Source: Ostrinia nubilalis
Taxonomy: Eukaryota; Arthropoda; Insecta; Lepidoptera; Crambidae
DNA: 64,000 nt
Direction of reading: 5' to 3'
NCBI RefSeq assembly: GCF_963855985.1
Contig: NC_087095.1
Span: 15,448,001-15,512,000 of the forward strand
This document shows positions 11,940-23,080 of this stretch, piece by piece. The notes under the pieces are model-generated. The model did not search any database and was not told where the DNA came from. It saw only the letters and a program-made list of their open reading frames with translations. Each line of letters begins with the position of its first letter. The stretch's first letter is position 1. Made by a program: the position numbers and the translations under genes.

Positions 11940-12290
11940 CCTGGATCAGCAGTAGTAGTGGTGCGGTTTGAGGTAAATGGTTGAAGGAGCCTTGGCTTAT
12001 GCCTTGCGCGTCGGGCCATGTTACCTAAACCCTGGTTTCCTGGTCGCATGGCTGCATGCCTGGATCAGCAGTAGTAGTGGTGCGGTTTGAGGTAAATGGT
12101 TGAAGGAGCCTTGGCTTAAGCCTTGCGCGTCGGGCCATGTTACCTAAACCCCGGTTTCCTGGTCGAAGGGGCCTCACGCCCGGGCCAGCTGTAATGTTTT
12201 GGTTTCCTGGTCGGGCTTCGCGCCCGGGCCAGCTGTAATGGTTTGGTTTCCTGATCCAGGGTCATCACGCCCTGATCAGCTGTATTTATT
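11940..12290 (+). repeat. Tandem repeats inside TRIM copy 1
   Basis: A unit of about 120 bp that includes GCATGCCTGGATCAGCAGTA occurs twice, followed by short units built on CGCCCGGGCCAGCTGTAATG. The second TRIM copy has one extra short unit. Confidence 0.7.
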
Positions 12291-12423
12291 GTGATTCTAC
12301 GATCTGATATTCGCACGCTCTGTAGTCAGGAATGGACGAGCTGTGATAATGAGAAATTGAATGTTTACAGATGGACAAACCCTGGACTCAGCGCACGAGG
12401 CCGTGCGATAGTCAGGCTGGCCG

Positions 12424-12765
12424 TGTCGGCGCCGGACACTGATGCTGCAAATTATTATTGATGATTAATAGTACCAATCTTAATATTATGTTATCTGTAT
12501 AAATCTGTAGAGCAGAAGGTTTGTGATTCCTAAACGTAACACCCGACTGATGCGCAGAAAAAGATAACTGTCAATCAGTTGTGTCATGTCAAGTGTGAGC
12601 AGGCGGCTGCGAGGTTATCTTTGAAAGCGTATTGAGTTTGGTGGAACGTTAAATTGTAGGAAAAGTGGTTGTCAACCATCCAAGATATTATCTCCTTGCC
12701 CGCTAACCCACGCCAATGGAGATTCCACCCCTAGAGTTCCTTCTGATAGAGACCCAGTGCCTTTA
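12424..12765 (+). repeat. LTR2 of the first TRIM-like element
   Basis: 342 bp, essentially identical to LTR1. It ends GTGCCTTTA and is separated from LTR3 only by CATA. Confidence 0.75.
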
Positions 12766-12818
12766 CATATGTCGGCGCCGGACACAGATGCTGCAATTAT
12801 TATTGATGATTAATAGTA

Positions 12819-13562
12819 TAGCCTGACCGGGAACATAAAAACCCTGGCATAGAGGCGCGTCAATTGCATTTGATAGTGCAACACTGAGTACAGTCGTACC
12901 TGTGTTAAATTAATAGGCTTACTTTATGTATCAGGATTCAGGATTACGGGCTAATTTGATATTTTCATAAATTAACGAAAAAATATTTATTATAGGTAAC
13001 CTGATTTAAATAAATTAAATGAAACCATCAATCGAGCTAGTAGAATTTATTTTATCATTCATCAATAATCAAATTCAGAACTTGAATATTCAACTGCAAT
13101 GTCTGCTCATGAACGCTTCAAATTCGGTACTTCGTTCCCAATCCCATAAAATTCAACACTTAGAAAGTGACAAAAATTTTTAAAATAGGTAGTTGAAACA
13201 AACCACAGCTAATTTTCATAGTGGACTGTACTATACGATAAACATGTCAGTCAATTTGACAACCTTTGTCGGAAACATTATTCAATGAAAATATTGTCCG
13301 AACCCTTAGTATTTCTCTTCGACAAATACTTTAACACATTGTGAACCACTTTTCTTTCACGACTATAAAAATATTTTAGCAATTTAATTCATAAAACCAA
13401 TTGCGCACATTTAAAATAAAGTTTGTTTACACTTTGACAGCAATAGACTGACATGCAAGGTGACATGACAATGAAGTTTTCAGTTACTGTTGCCATTAAA
13501 AGAAATTAGTACCATTAGTTTTCCGCAACATGGCGAGGGTTTTTATGTTCCTGGTCAGGCTA
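12819..13562. mobile_element. 744-bp TA-flanked DNA transposon inside LTR3
   Basis: Terminal inverted repeats of about 30 bp start TAGCCTGACC and end GGTCAGGCTA. The target TA is duplicated at 12817-12818 and 13563-13564, and removing the insert restores the LTR sequence. No transposase frame is present. TA duplication fits Tc1/mariner-type mobilisation, but the family is not certain. Confidence 0.8.
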
Positions 13563-14681
13563 TACCAATCTTAATATTATGTTATCTGTATAAATCTGTA
13601 GAGCGGAAGGTTTGTGATTCCTAAACGTAACACCCGACTAATGCGCAGAAAAAGAAAACTGTCAGTCAGTTGTGTCATGTCAAGTGTGAGCAGGCGGCTG
13701 CGAGGTTATCTTTGAAAGCGTGTTGAGTTTGGTGGAACGTTAAATTGTAGGAAAAGTGATTGTCAACCATCCAAGATATTATCTCCTTGCCCGTTAACCC
13801 ACGCCAATGGAGATTCCACCCCTAGAGTTCCTTCTGATAGAAAACCAGTGCCTTTATCAGAAGTGGGATTCGAAGGGCACTATTCAAAGGAGATAAATCT
13901 TTCAGCATGCACACCTACGCTACGCAACTCATCAAGTTTTACATGGAGGATGCTGGCTCAGACATTGAGAGTTGGTGCAGGTTGACGGAAATTATTGTGA
14001 TTGACGTAAACTGGAAGGGCCTTTGTGAGTGAGTGAGTTGAGGGGGCCGGGCCAAGGGCGCCCGGGCCACCCTGTTGCCGTGGTTGAAGGGGCTGTTTAC
14101 GCCCGGGCCACGCTGGTGTAATGTTGGTTTCCTGATCGCACGGCTGCATGCCTGGATCAGCAGTAATAGTGGTAGTTGGGTTTGAGGTAACTGGTTGAAG
14201 GAGCCTTGGCTTAAGCCTTGCGCATCGGGCCATGTTACCTAAACCCTGGTTTCCTGGTCGCATGGCTGCATGCCTGGATCAGCAGTAGTAGTGGTGCGGT
14301 TTGAGGTAAATGGTTGAAGGAGCCTTGGCGTAAGCCTTGCGCGTCGGGCCATGTTACCTAAACCCCGGTTTCCTGGTCGAAGGGGCCTCACGCCCGGGCC
14401 AGCTGTAATGTGTTGGTTTCCTGGTCGGGCCTGACGCCCGGGCCAGCTGTAATGTTTTGGTTTCCTGGTCGGGCTTCGCGCCCGGGCCAGCTGTAATGGT
14501 TTGGTTTCCTGATCCAGGGTCATCACGCCCTGATCAGCTGTATTTATTGTGATTCTACGATCTGATATTCGCACGCTCTGTAGTCAGGAATGGACGAGCT
14601 GTGATAATAAGAAATTGAATGTTTACAGATGGACAAACCCTGGACTAAGCGCACGAGGCCGTGCGATAGTCAGGCTGGCCG

Positions 14682-15022
14682 TGTCGGCGCCGGACACAGA
14701 TGCTGCAATTATTATTGATGATTAATAGTACCAATCTTAATATTATGTTATCTGTATAAATCTGTAGAGCGGAAGGTTTGTGATTCCTAAACGTAACACC
14801 CGACTAATGCGCAGAAAAAGAAAACTGTCAGTCAGTTGTGTCATGTCAAGTGTGAGCAGGCGGCTGCGAGGTTATCTTTGAAAGCGTGTTGAGTTTGGTG
14901 GAACGTTAAATTGTAGGAAAAGTGATTGTCAACCATCCAAGATATTATCTCCTTGCCCGTTAACCCACGCCAATGGAGATTCCACCCCTAGAGTTCCTTC
15001 TGATGGAGACCCAGTGCCTTTA
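14682..15022 (+). repeat. LTR4 of the second TRIM-like element
   Basis: 341 bp, matching LTR3 at the variants that separate both from LTR1 and LTR2. CATA follows at 15023-15026. Confidence 0.75.
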
Positions 15023-15026
15023 CATA

Positions 15027-15373
15027 AATGTTGGTTTTGTTGATTTGTTGTCTTGTTTTTATTATTTTTTATTTGATTTTTTATTTGATTTTTGTGTTTG
15101 TTTTTTATGGGTACATTTTTGCCGCCCCCTTATTGCGTGTTCCCGCCGACGTACAGGTACTTTACGGAGTGCTTCTCCTTCGGCGGTAGGGCGCAGCAAC
15201 GTCAAGGGCTGAAAATCGGTGTTGAGGCATGCCCATGGCATGCCCCGATTAATGCTGAGCGGGCCCCTATTTGACAGCAGGGCACAATGTTTCTTCTTTA
15301 TGTAATTTATGTAAATGTGATGTCGCTCTGTTTCGTCGAATAAAACATTTTTTACTTTTACTTTACTTTTACA
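15027..15373 (+). mobile_element. Retroelement 3' end with AATAAA and repeat tail
   Basis: A GC-rich block (CGGCGGTAGGGCGCAGCAAC near 15180) leads to AATAAA at 15339 and a tail of TTTTAC-type repeats. This looks like the 3' end of a LINE or SINE that the TRIM pair interrupted. The class is not identified. Confidence 0.4.
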
Positions 15374-16765
15374 TGTAGTTTCAGCAGCACGTCTGTTTAC
15401 CTACGGGTATAGAACCTATAAATTTTGATGATTTTACGTCTTAAGTATAATAAACGATCATGTAATTAAAAACCTGTGGAAACTTCTTACAGGATTATTT
15501 CATTCCATGTTTTCACTTAATGTGGAACAGGTTAAGAATTCGACTTCCCACCTCACAAATTGCGAGGAATTATTATTTTAACACTGTAAGTGTAACCGAT
15601 AGCTGGTTATTATTATAAGTTCGGCTCCGATGTCCGCAATCTTCGGAATACCGACGAGCAAGTTTCGTAACTTAATTAAAGCAGAGGTGATGTAAACCGC
15701 CCTTGGATAGGGCTGTCGCTGTGTGGAAATCTACCTGAGGTATTATTTTGTTCATAATATTAATACGAAAGCGAAATATCAACCAAAATTATAGCTGTTT
15801 CAAGTAATAAGTGCATAGATTCTGCGATAAATCTGGCGGGCCTATTGTCACTTTAGCTTGCACTCATGTTATCTATCCTAACAATATGGAATAGGCCCAA
15901 GCACAGATAAATTGCTGCCTTTACGTTCCTATCTCTACTTGAGCATAAACACGTTTTGGGACACTTAACTAAGCTCTTGCCTTGGCTAGCACCTGCAATA
16001 AACTCATTCTACAGTATAAATTGTTACTGCGCAGCTGCGGTTACAAGCCTCCTCAGACTTTATGAGTCGCCATTGGCGTTAGATATGGCTTAATCCAACC
16101 AAGCTTAATAACAATTCAAGATTTCAATGTCCTGACCAAACTGTTTGGAACAACCCATTTTGAAAATGAACATGGAACTAAAAATCCAAGTTACTAACTC
16201 CTCTGGCCGACAAATGACAGCCAAAGGACATCCATTGCTGGAAGTATCCAGCGATCTTTACCAGAACGTCAGATTCGCGTCAACTTTTCGTCAATACTGC
16301 AGTGGGCTGAGTGTGAGTTTACATCAAATGCGTTCACTCACACTAGGAGGCCCTCAGTGGAATGGAACTCCTAAGAAGGCTCAAAGATGTAGGCAATAAA
16401 TTAAATATTTTTTTGTTCTTTTTTTTCAGAAACGCGTAATTTACCAACCAATAAGCAACAAACAGTTTAACAAACTTTCTCAGATACAAAAAGAGGAAAT
16501 TAATTTATTTAATAGCTTCTTGCAGCCCTACTCGGGACATTCATAACGCTTGCTATTATAACTTGGAAAGTCTGTAAATACTTTATTCGCGATGGAAGAT
16601 AAACCTTAATTTGGGTAAAGTATATATTTTTTTCAAAGTTTTCAGCCTAATGATGAGCATAATGGAAATCAGAGTGGGGATTAAAGTTTGTAAATATTTC
16701 CTAACTTAAGTCTTCTATGAACTTTAATGATCTAAATTATGAGAATGTCACTAAGGATTTATTAA
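15374..16765. other. Intergenic DNA, no gene seen
   Basis: An 84-codon plus frame at 16145-16399 has no recognisable domain. No repeats of note. Confidence 0.45.
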
Positions 16766-17056
16766 CGGCCTCTGTGGTCTAGTGGTAAGACCACCTGCTT
16801 CAGACGCAGAGGTCCCGGGTTCGATTCCCAGTGGTAAGGCTTGTTCTAAGTCCGCCTGGCTAGCTACCACCATCTTACCTAAGTCTGTCCCCATAACAAC
16901 AATGTTAACAGCATTATTGTGTTCCGGCAGTTAGAGGTAAAATAGCCAGTTCCTCCGTGGTTGAGGATTCCAGGAGAAGCTCTTCCACCTTCGGCCTGAT
17001 CATCACTTACCATCAGGTGAGATTCCTCGTTGTGGATAAAAAAGGAGGAATAAAAC
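16766..17056 (+). mobile_element. tRNA-headed SINE
   Basis: The head has an A-box region (TGGTCTAGTGG) and a B-box (GGTTCGATTCC), plus an anticodon-like stem-loop around CTGCTTCAGACGCAG. The acceptor stem does not close, so it is not a working tRNA. A ~200-bp unrelated body follows, ending AATAAAA. A clear target duplication was not found. Confidence 0.75.
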
Positions 17057-19898
17057 TTTCTTTGGTAATTTGAATTGGCAATGTGAGCGCTTTGGATCTA
17101 CGAGTATCTGTAAGCTCACGTGCATTTTAATTAAATTAATAAATAAAATCAATTGACACAAAACGCTGACGCTTTTCTTAAATATAACCTGGATTTCAGT
17201 AACGTAAATGGAAAAAGTTTTTCTTTTGAGGATAGTAACGATCGATTTGTCAAGGAACTGTTATAACAGAATAGCTTACGAGGAAATCTAGGGTCTAATT
17301 GACACATTTCAGATCATAGGGATCTAATGGTCCAAAAATACTTAGATACTGATTCAATTGCTCAGCAGTTAACTATGTTCAAAATGTCTCCTAGGAAGTC
17401 AAGTTTACTAGGAGAAGTTAGTAACACTTCTTGTTCGATTTATATACTAAAAAAAAAGTTAAAAGGAAAAGGACAAAAAATAAATGTATGTTATTTTCTA
17501 GTAATCGAACTGAAATACTTTTATTTAGTTTCCATTAGGCAAACGTCGCGTCGCTCGGCAGCTCTGGCGTAAGAAGAAAAATATGTTTACGAGAGATCAG
17601 TTCTCTCAGACATTTACCCATCCATAATAAAGTTAGAGCCGTAGGTAATATGAGTATCACATGTGCATAGATATTAACAATACCTAATTGCCATACCTAT
17701 GCTTTTTCGCAAAATGACCGCTCCACATAATGCCTTGACCTTGCCTTGCCAAACAAAATGATGGTGTACTTACAGACAACAGCATAATATTAACCAGACT
17801 GTATTTTGATGGCAAATAACACATTAAACATCTTCTTTTAAAAGGATGCCAACTTGGGATGCCAACGATATCAATTTATTATTACCTACTTGAGTAAAAA
17901 ACACAAAACTAGCTAAGCAAAATCCGTCAGTATTTAAGCTTTTCAAAACATTATATGGCCGTGAATCATTTTCTTGAATTATGTAGGTACACAATACAGT
18001 CCATCGGACTGTACGAGTACATAATATTTTTGCTGCAATATAGCACCTAATACCACGGCATAAGATACCACAATGTTCACCTTGAGGTGCCGTCATACGT
18101 GCATAGTATCATACTATGATACATAAGTAGATAGGTTGTTCTACGTAGGTAAGAAGTAGGAGGTCCTCTGGATCAAAGACTTAAATAAATATGTATGCAC
18201 GGTAAAACGCTCGACGGATACAAATTCCTCACATTGAATTGAAAATGCATCTCCGTCTGACAGATAAGCCAGGGGATGTATGTCAAATATCTATACTACT
18301 GGTAGGTATTTTAAATTGTTATTATATAGTGAAGAGTTGTTGTGAATAAATAAATAAATATGTATTAATAAGTTATTATCATTGGAAGTATGACAAGAAA
18401 GAAAAGCTAGCCTAACGATTTACCCCATGTTACTAAATTCAGAATCACTGATATCAGAAACCAGGGGTTAATACTAAATGCAATTAAAATACATAGTGAA
18501 TATTTCAACGGATTTCTCTTTTTGTGGGAATTTTATTAATTAAAAGTATTTATTCTACAAACCAAGCATCGTCTTACATAATTAATAATTTTAAGGATAT
18601 AAAGATTTTAATGTAACTAAAGTTACATTACTTTATCTAACCCCAGTCTATCCCATTCAAAAGAGAGTTGAGTCGTTTATTCTCATGAAGAAGCCTAGCC
18701 CCAGGTCTATACTTATCTAAAAATATGGACAAATCAGCCCGAAGCCAGAATGCATGCAGCGAATATTGAGTGAATTCCCGTGTTCTATCTGCCGATTTAT
18801 AAATAACCATAAATATTTCCTGCGAATCCATTCCGTCGAAGCATATCGACTTAATTTTAAGTATAGATATTATTACTAGTCAAATACTACAAGAAAATAT
18901 AGCCTAAAAACTTCCTGAAATTCGTGTGAATTGAAATGTGTCCACGACACACTTGTATCCTTTTAATACAGAGTTTATTATTCTGTATAGTTGACATTTT
19001 CATATGCCTATGAATAAATATTACTTATTATCCGTGATTCTTTGAAAGTATTTAATGGCCTTCACCAAGATATGAACACCGTCAATTGTAAAAATGATGA
19101 AGACATGAGGTTCAATGACTTAAATAAATGGTATTGAACGCCTTTTAGAAACTTGCGAGCAAAAGCGCTTACCTACCAGTATATGTTTAAAATAATGCCA
19201 GTGAAACCCTACACAGAAACATGTTGAATGTGAATTCGTTCACATACTAAAATACTTGATAATATTAAACAAAGTAAAAGTGCAGACCTTTAGGAGACGT
19301 ACATTAAGATACAGCTACAATAGGCAAGCTTGTAAAATGTATTTTCAATCTTATGCCTTTGGGATAGAAGTGTCGGGGTTTGCAATTTTTTGCCTTTGAA
19401 CGACGGGTGCGGTGAGATTGCATTCTGTTCATACCCCGTTCATCCCGAGGTCGTCGGGGTAAAGCTAAAAGCTACTTGGTGTAAGCCATGAGAATATAGT
19501 TAAGATTAAGGTACGAGTAAGTATGGTCGAAATATTGGGCAAGTTGTGATAATCTTCTTCATAAAGAAGACTCGTTGGATGAAAACTCTGACTAATAACT
19601 TGTGTCTCCATTCTTATCTATTAGTCTGTTCATAGTTTTAGATGTGTAATATTTTTTTATGTATTAAATTTAAAACATACTAGTAAGTACACAAACACAA
19701 AAGATAACCTTTGAATGGTCCAGTATCCACTTCTAGGATGTTGGCCTTCCGATTCGAAGATAACAGTTGATAGTACCTACACTCACTGATGAGCGATGAA
19801 AAATAAACCTAGATACGCCAATGTAGTCTCCTCCGATTATGTAATCCTCACAGAATGCTATACCTACAGAATAATAAACATTTATGATTAAGTATCAC
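17057..19898. other. Intergenic DNA, no gene seen
   Basis: AT-rich with only short frames. Nothing supports a gene or a complete repeat. Confidence 0.5.
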
Positions 19899-20126
19899 CA
19901 TAGCTGGGCACCGTTAATCAAATAGTTAACTTCGTTAATCGTTAAACCGTTAATAAAAAAATTAACTTCGTTAAACGTTAAAACGTTACATTTAGCAAGA
20001 TTTAACGCAAGTTAACGTTAATCGTTAATCCGTTAACACTAATAATAAAACAAAAAAAGTAATTGTATGCAAGGTTCAAATAATTTCGAAAGCTTGTATC
20101 GCGCACGGAATTTATTCCTCTTTTTA

Positions 20127-20762
20127 GGGTTCCGTAGCCAAATGGCAAAAAACGGAACCCTTACAGATTCGTCATGTCTGTCTGTCCGTCCGTCCGTATT
20201 TCACAGCCATTTTTTTCCGAAACTACATATAAGAGCTATACTGTTGAAACTTGGTAAGTAGTTAGATGTATTCTGTGAACCGCATTAAGATTTTGATGCA
20301 AAAATAAAAAAATAATAATAAATATTGGGGGCTTCCCATACTTAGAACTGAAACTCAAAAATTTTTTTTTCATCAAACACATACGTGTGGGGTATCTATG
20401 GATAGGTCTTCAAAAATGATATCGAGGTTTCTAAAATTTTTTTTTTCTAAACCGAATAGTTTGCGTGACAGACGCTTCCAAAGTGGAAAAAAGTTGGTCC
20501 CCCCCTCTAACTTCTAAAATAAGAAAATGAAAAATCTAAAAAAAACATATGATTTCGTACATTACTATAAAAACTACCAACGAAAATTGTTTTGAACGAG
20601 ATCTAGTAAGCAGTTTTTTTTAATACCTCGTAAATCGTAAACCGCTTATTACCGCGTAATCCTTCATACAAATAACTTAAATTAAAAAAAAATTAATTTC
20701 ATAAATCAATGGTACGGAACCCTTTGTGCGTGTGTCCGACACGCACTTGGCTGGTTTTTTTT
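20127..20762 (+). mobile_element. Nested 'GGGTTCCGTAGCC' repeat
   Basis: It begins GGGTTCCGTAGCCAAATGGC and ends after TCCGACACGCACTTGGCTGG and a poly-T run, a common dispersed repeat of moths and butterflies as I know it. It contains an internal ACGGAACCC in both orientations. No coding capacity. Confidence 0.6.
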
Positions 20763-20849
20763 TTCGTTTTAGTAACAACTGCATTTCAGAATAAAAGCTT
20801 GTTTTTAAAAAAGTATTTTAATAATTTAATTTTACACTTTTTAGTAGTA

Positions 20850-21415
20850 GACTAAGAGCTAGTGAACGCCAGACCTACGTCATTTTATAAAAGCTGAAAG
20901 TTTTTTTTAGCGTATGCTCCCAATATAGGATAGAATGTTGGTGAATCATAATGATTGGGTCATCGTGGCTTTAGCAGCTATCCTAAAAAAACTGTCTGGC
21001 AAGGAGTTGGAACTGTTAAAACTGTCTTGCTGATGAGGAAACTACTTCTAATTATTGCCCTAATATTTTAGCGTTTATGGTAAAAATCAACGTTTATGGT
21101 ATAACGTAAGCCTAACTTTTACGGTGGCTTTTTCTGTAAGTATATTCAATAGACTGTAATTCTACTTACGTTATACCATAAAATCTGATTTTTATGTATA
21201 ATATTTGGGCAATGATTAGAAGTTGTTTCGACATCAGCCACACAGTTTTGACAGTTCCAACTCCTTGCCAGACAGTTTTTTCAGGATAGCTGCCAAAGCA
21301 ACGATGATCCAAACTTCATAATCCACCAACATTCTAACCTATATTAGGAGCATACGCTGACAAACTTTCAGCTTTTATAAAATGACGTAGGTCTGTCGTT
21401 CACCAGCTCTTAGTC
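20850..21415. mobile_element. 566-bp foldback element with TA duplication
   Basis: Long inverted arms of more than 200 bp begin GACTAAGAGCT and end AGCTCTTAGTC, with TA at 20848-20849 and 21416-21417. Arms carry CCAGACCTACGTCATTTTAT and its complement. Non-coding and nested in the hAT-like element. Confidence 0.75.
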
Positions 21416-22006
21416 TATATTATCTCAATCTCAGAGCCTTGACTCAATTACAATGCAATTTAGCACCAAAGTGCTCGAAAAGACAAATCCAACAAACCCA
21501 AAGTCGATAAGTTTCCACCGTTTCCTTTAGGAATTCCTATGGCCACCTCCTGACTCCATCATCAGACCAGCTTAACATTGCATTTTCATCGTACTTACAT
21601 AAGTATACCAAATTTCAGCTCAATCGGTTGAAAACTGGTCTTAAATTCAGTTGTAAGATTTGTCCCACACATACTAACAAGTCAATATAAAGCTTGTAAA
21701 TAAATAAAAAAAATGCATTTTTATTTCGTTTTGTTCTGGTTACAAAAACTGTTGTTTTGGGTTCTGGAAGCCCGAACGTAAGTACTTGTTAGAACGCGTT
21801 TTTCTAGTGTTTTTCAGCGTGCCTGCTTTATCTTTTTGGTAGGTACTGGATTAACGATTAACGGACTTAGGATAATTTAACGGAAGTTAACGAGTCCGTT
21901 AACATTTTTTAAAGTTAACTTAAAAGTTAATCCGTTAATAGAAATGTTAACTTCGTTAATTAACGATTAACGGATTAACGAGTTAATGCCCAGCTATGAG
22001 TATCAC

Positions 22007-22865
22007 AATAGGTCTATGAAAGCATCAGGCCTGCTACCGCGCCTCGTAAATAGTCTGCCATCGGAACTTATAAATTGTAGTATCACGCAGTTAAATTTTT
22101 AAAATACTTTAACGAATTGTGAATGGATGCAGTTGTGGATATTATTATTATGATAATGATAGATGCTGTTAGATTTTATTAATAATAAGCACTGTTGTAT
22201 TATTTTAATGTAATTATGTAAGCTCAAGATAGTCTTAAGAATAAACCCTAGTGGTTTTTATAGTCTATCGATATTACATAATGTACTGTTTTTTTTATGA
22301 TAAATAAAAAACGCCTGCTGAAGACACCCTCACAATCCCGCTACCACCCGCACCCTGGGTCGCGTGAGATCGCATGAATACGGGAGAGCCCCTTCATTCA
22401 CTAGAGAAGAGGCTCGTTACCTGCCCCAGTCAAATGGAAACTTTTATCGTGGAAGCGTCCCCCGAGACTGGCTAGTTTAGGTAACTATTCGGCTATTTTG
22501 GACAATACCTGTGTACTTACGACAATGGGTACTGGCAGGTAGCTAATAGCTCACATGATAGTTCCTAATAGTGCGCATTATTACGTACATAGTGTACTAT
22601 AAGGTTAAATTCCAGTCATATTACGCTACCAATTCATTATTGGACAAAACACCCCTTGAAAGTTCATTCAACGTTCAACATTCAGTATGCTGAATGTTAC
22701 TTCAAATGCAAATTGCAATATTATTTAATTTTCTAATTCAATAAATAACTGTACAATAACTCGACTACATGGCCCTTACTGTCCAATGTCTAGAAGTTTA
22801 CTCTACTTATTTCTTTTCTAAAGATTGAGTACCTACTTATCTATTGTTATGGTAAAAAACAAATT
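22007..22865. other. Intergenic DNA, no gene seen
   Basis: A moderately GC-rich stretch near 22318-22460 has no open coding frame. Nothing else is recognisable. Confidence 0.45.
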
Positions 22866-22895
22866 ACTATTTATTTATTTATTTATTTATTTATA
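22866..22895. repeat. (ATTT)n tail of the CR1-like LINE
   Basis: Perfect ATTT tandem units. Read on the minus strand they form the AAAT tail that CR1-group reverse transcription typically leaves. Confidence 0.75.
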
Positions 22896-23080
22896 TGGCA
22901 TACCAACAACATATATATTATACTCTTATGATTAACATTTATGAACATAACATTTCTGATATATATGTCACTTAAGGGTAAGCACAACATTCAGACGGAG
23001 ATTTAAAACGAATACAAAAGCGACTCGCCAAACCAAAAAAAGAAAACTAATAAGTAATAACAAGAAAAAAAAAGCGTGCC

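Larger units (their letters stand above)
11301..12765 (+). mobile_element. TRIM-like LTR element, copy 1
   Basis: Two nearly identical 342-bp direct repeats (11301-11642 and 12424-12765) begin TGTCGGCGCC and end GTGCCTTTA. They flank 781 bp that lack gag or pol. The bases just after the first repeat, TATCAGAAGTGGGATTCGAA, are complementary to the T-arm and acceptor end of a typical tRNA, fitting a primer-binding site. No clear polypurine tract is seen. The flanks carry the 4-bp duplication CATA (11297-11300 and 12766-12769). The internal part holds GC-rich tandem units. It must have moved with proteins supplied by another element. Confidence 0.75.
12770..15022 (+). mobile_element. TRIM-like LTR element, copy 2
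   Basis: Same design as copy 1: LTR3 (12770-13856, interrupted by a 744-bp insertion), 825 bp of internal DNA, and LTR4 (14682-15022). LTR3 without the insert and LTR4 are both 341 bp and share variants absent from LTR1 and LTR2. CATA lies on both sides (12766-12769 and 15023-15026). The sequence is therefore a second, independent insertion into the duplication beside copy 1, not a segmental copy. Confidence 0.75.
19899..21998. mobile_element. 2.1-kb non-autonomous hAT-like element, copy 1
   Basis: The ends are CATAGCTGGGCA and TGCCCAGCTATG, and a perfect 8-bp duplication AGTATCAC lies at 19891-19898 and 21999-22006. The end motif and 8-bp duplication fit the hAT superfamily. Both subterminal regions are packed with TTAACG/CGTTAA hexamers, likely transposase-binding repeats. 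No transposase frame is present. Two other repeats are nested inside (20127-20762 and 20850-21415). A shorter sister copy, inverted, is at 38759-39869. Confidence 0.85.

Noticed and set aside
11744..14574. Minus-strand proline- and glycine-rich frames (101-111 codons) inside both TRIM elements
   Set aside because: They run through GC-rich tandem repeats, are antisense to the element, and have no start, domain or codon signal; repetition alone explains the open frame.
16766..16838. A functional tRNA gene
   Set aside because: A- and B-box and an anticodon-like stem are visible, but the acceptor stem does not pair and a SINE body follows.
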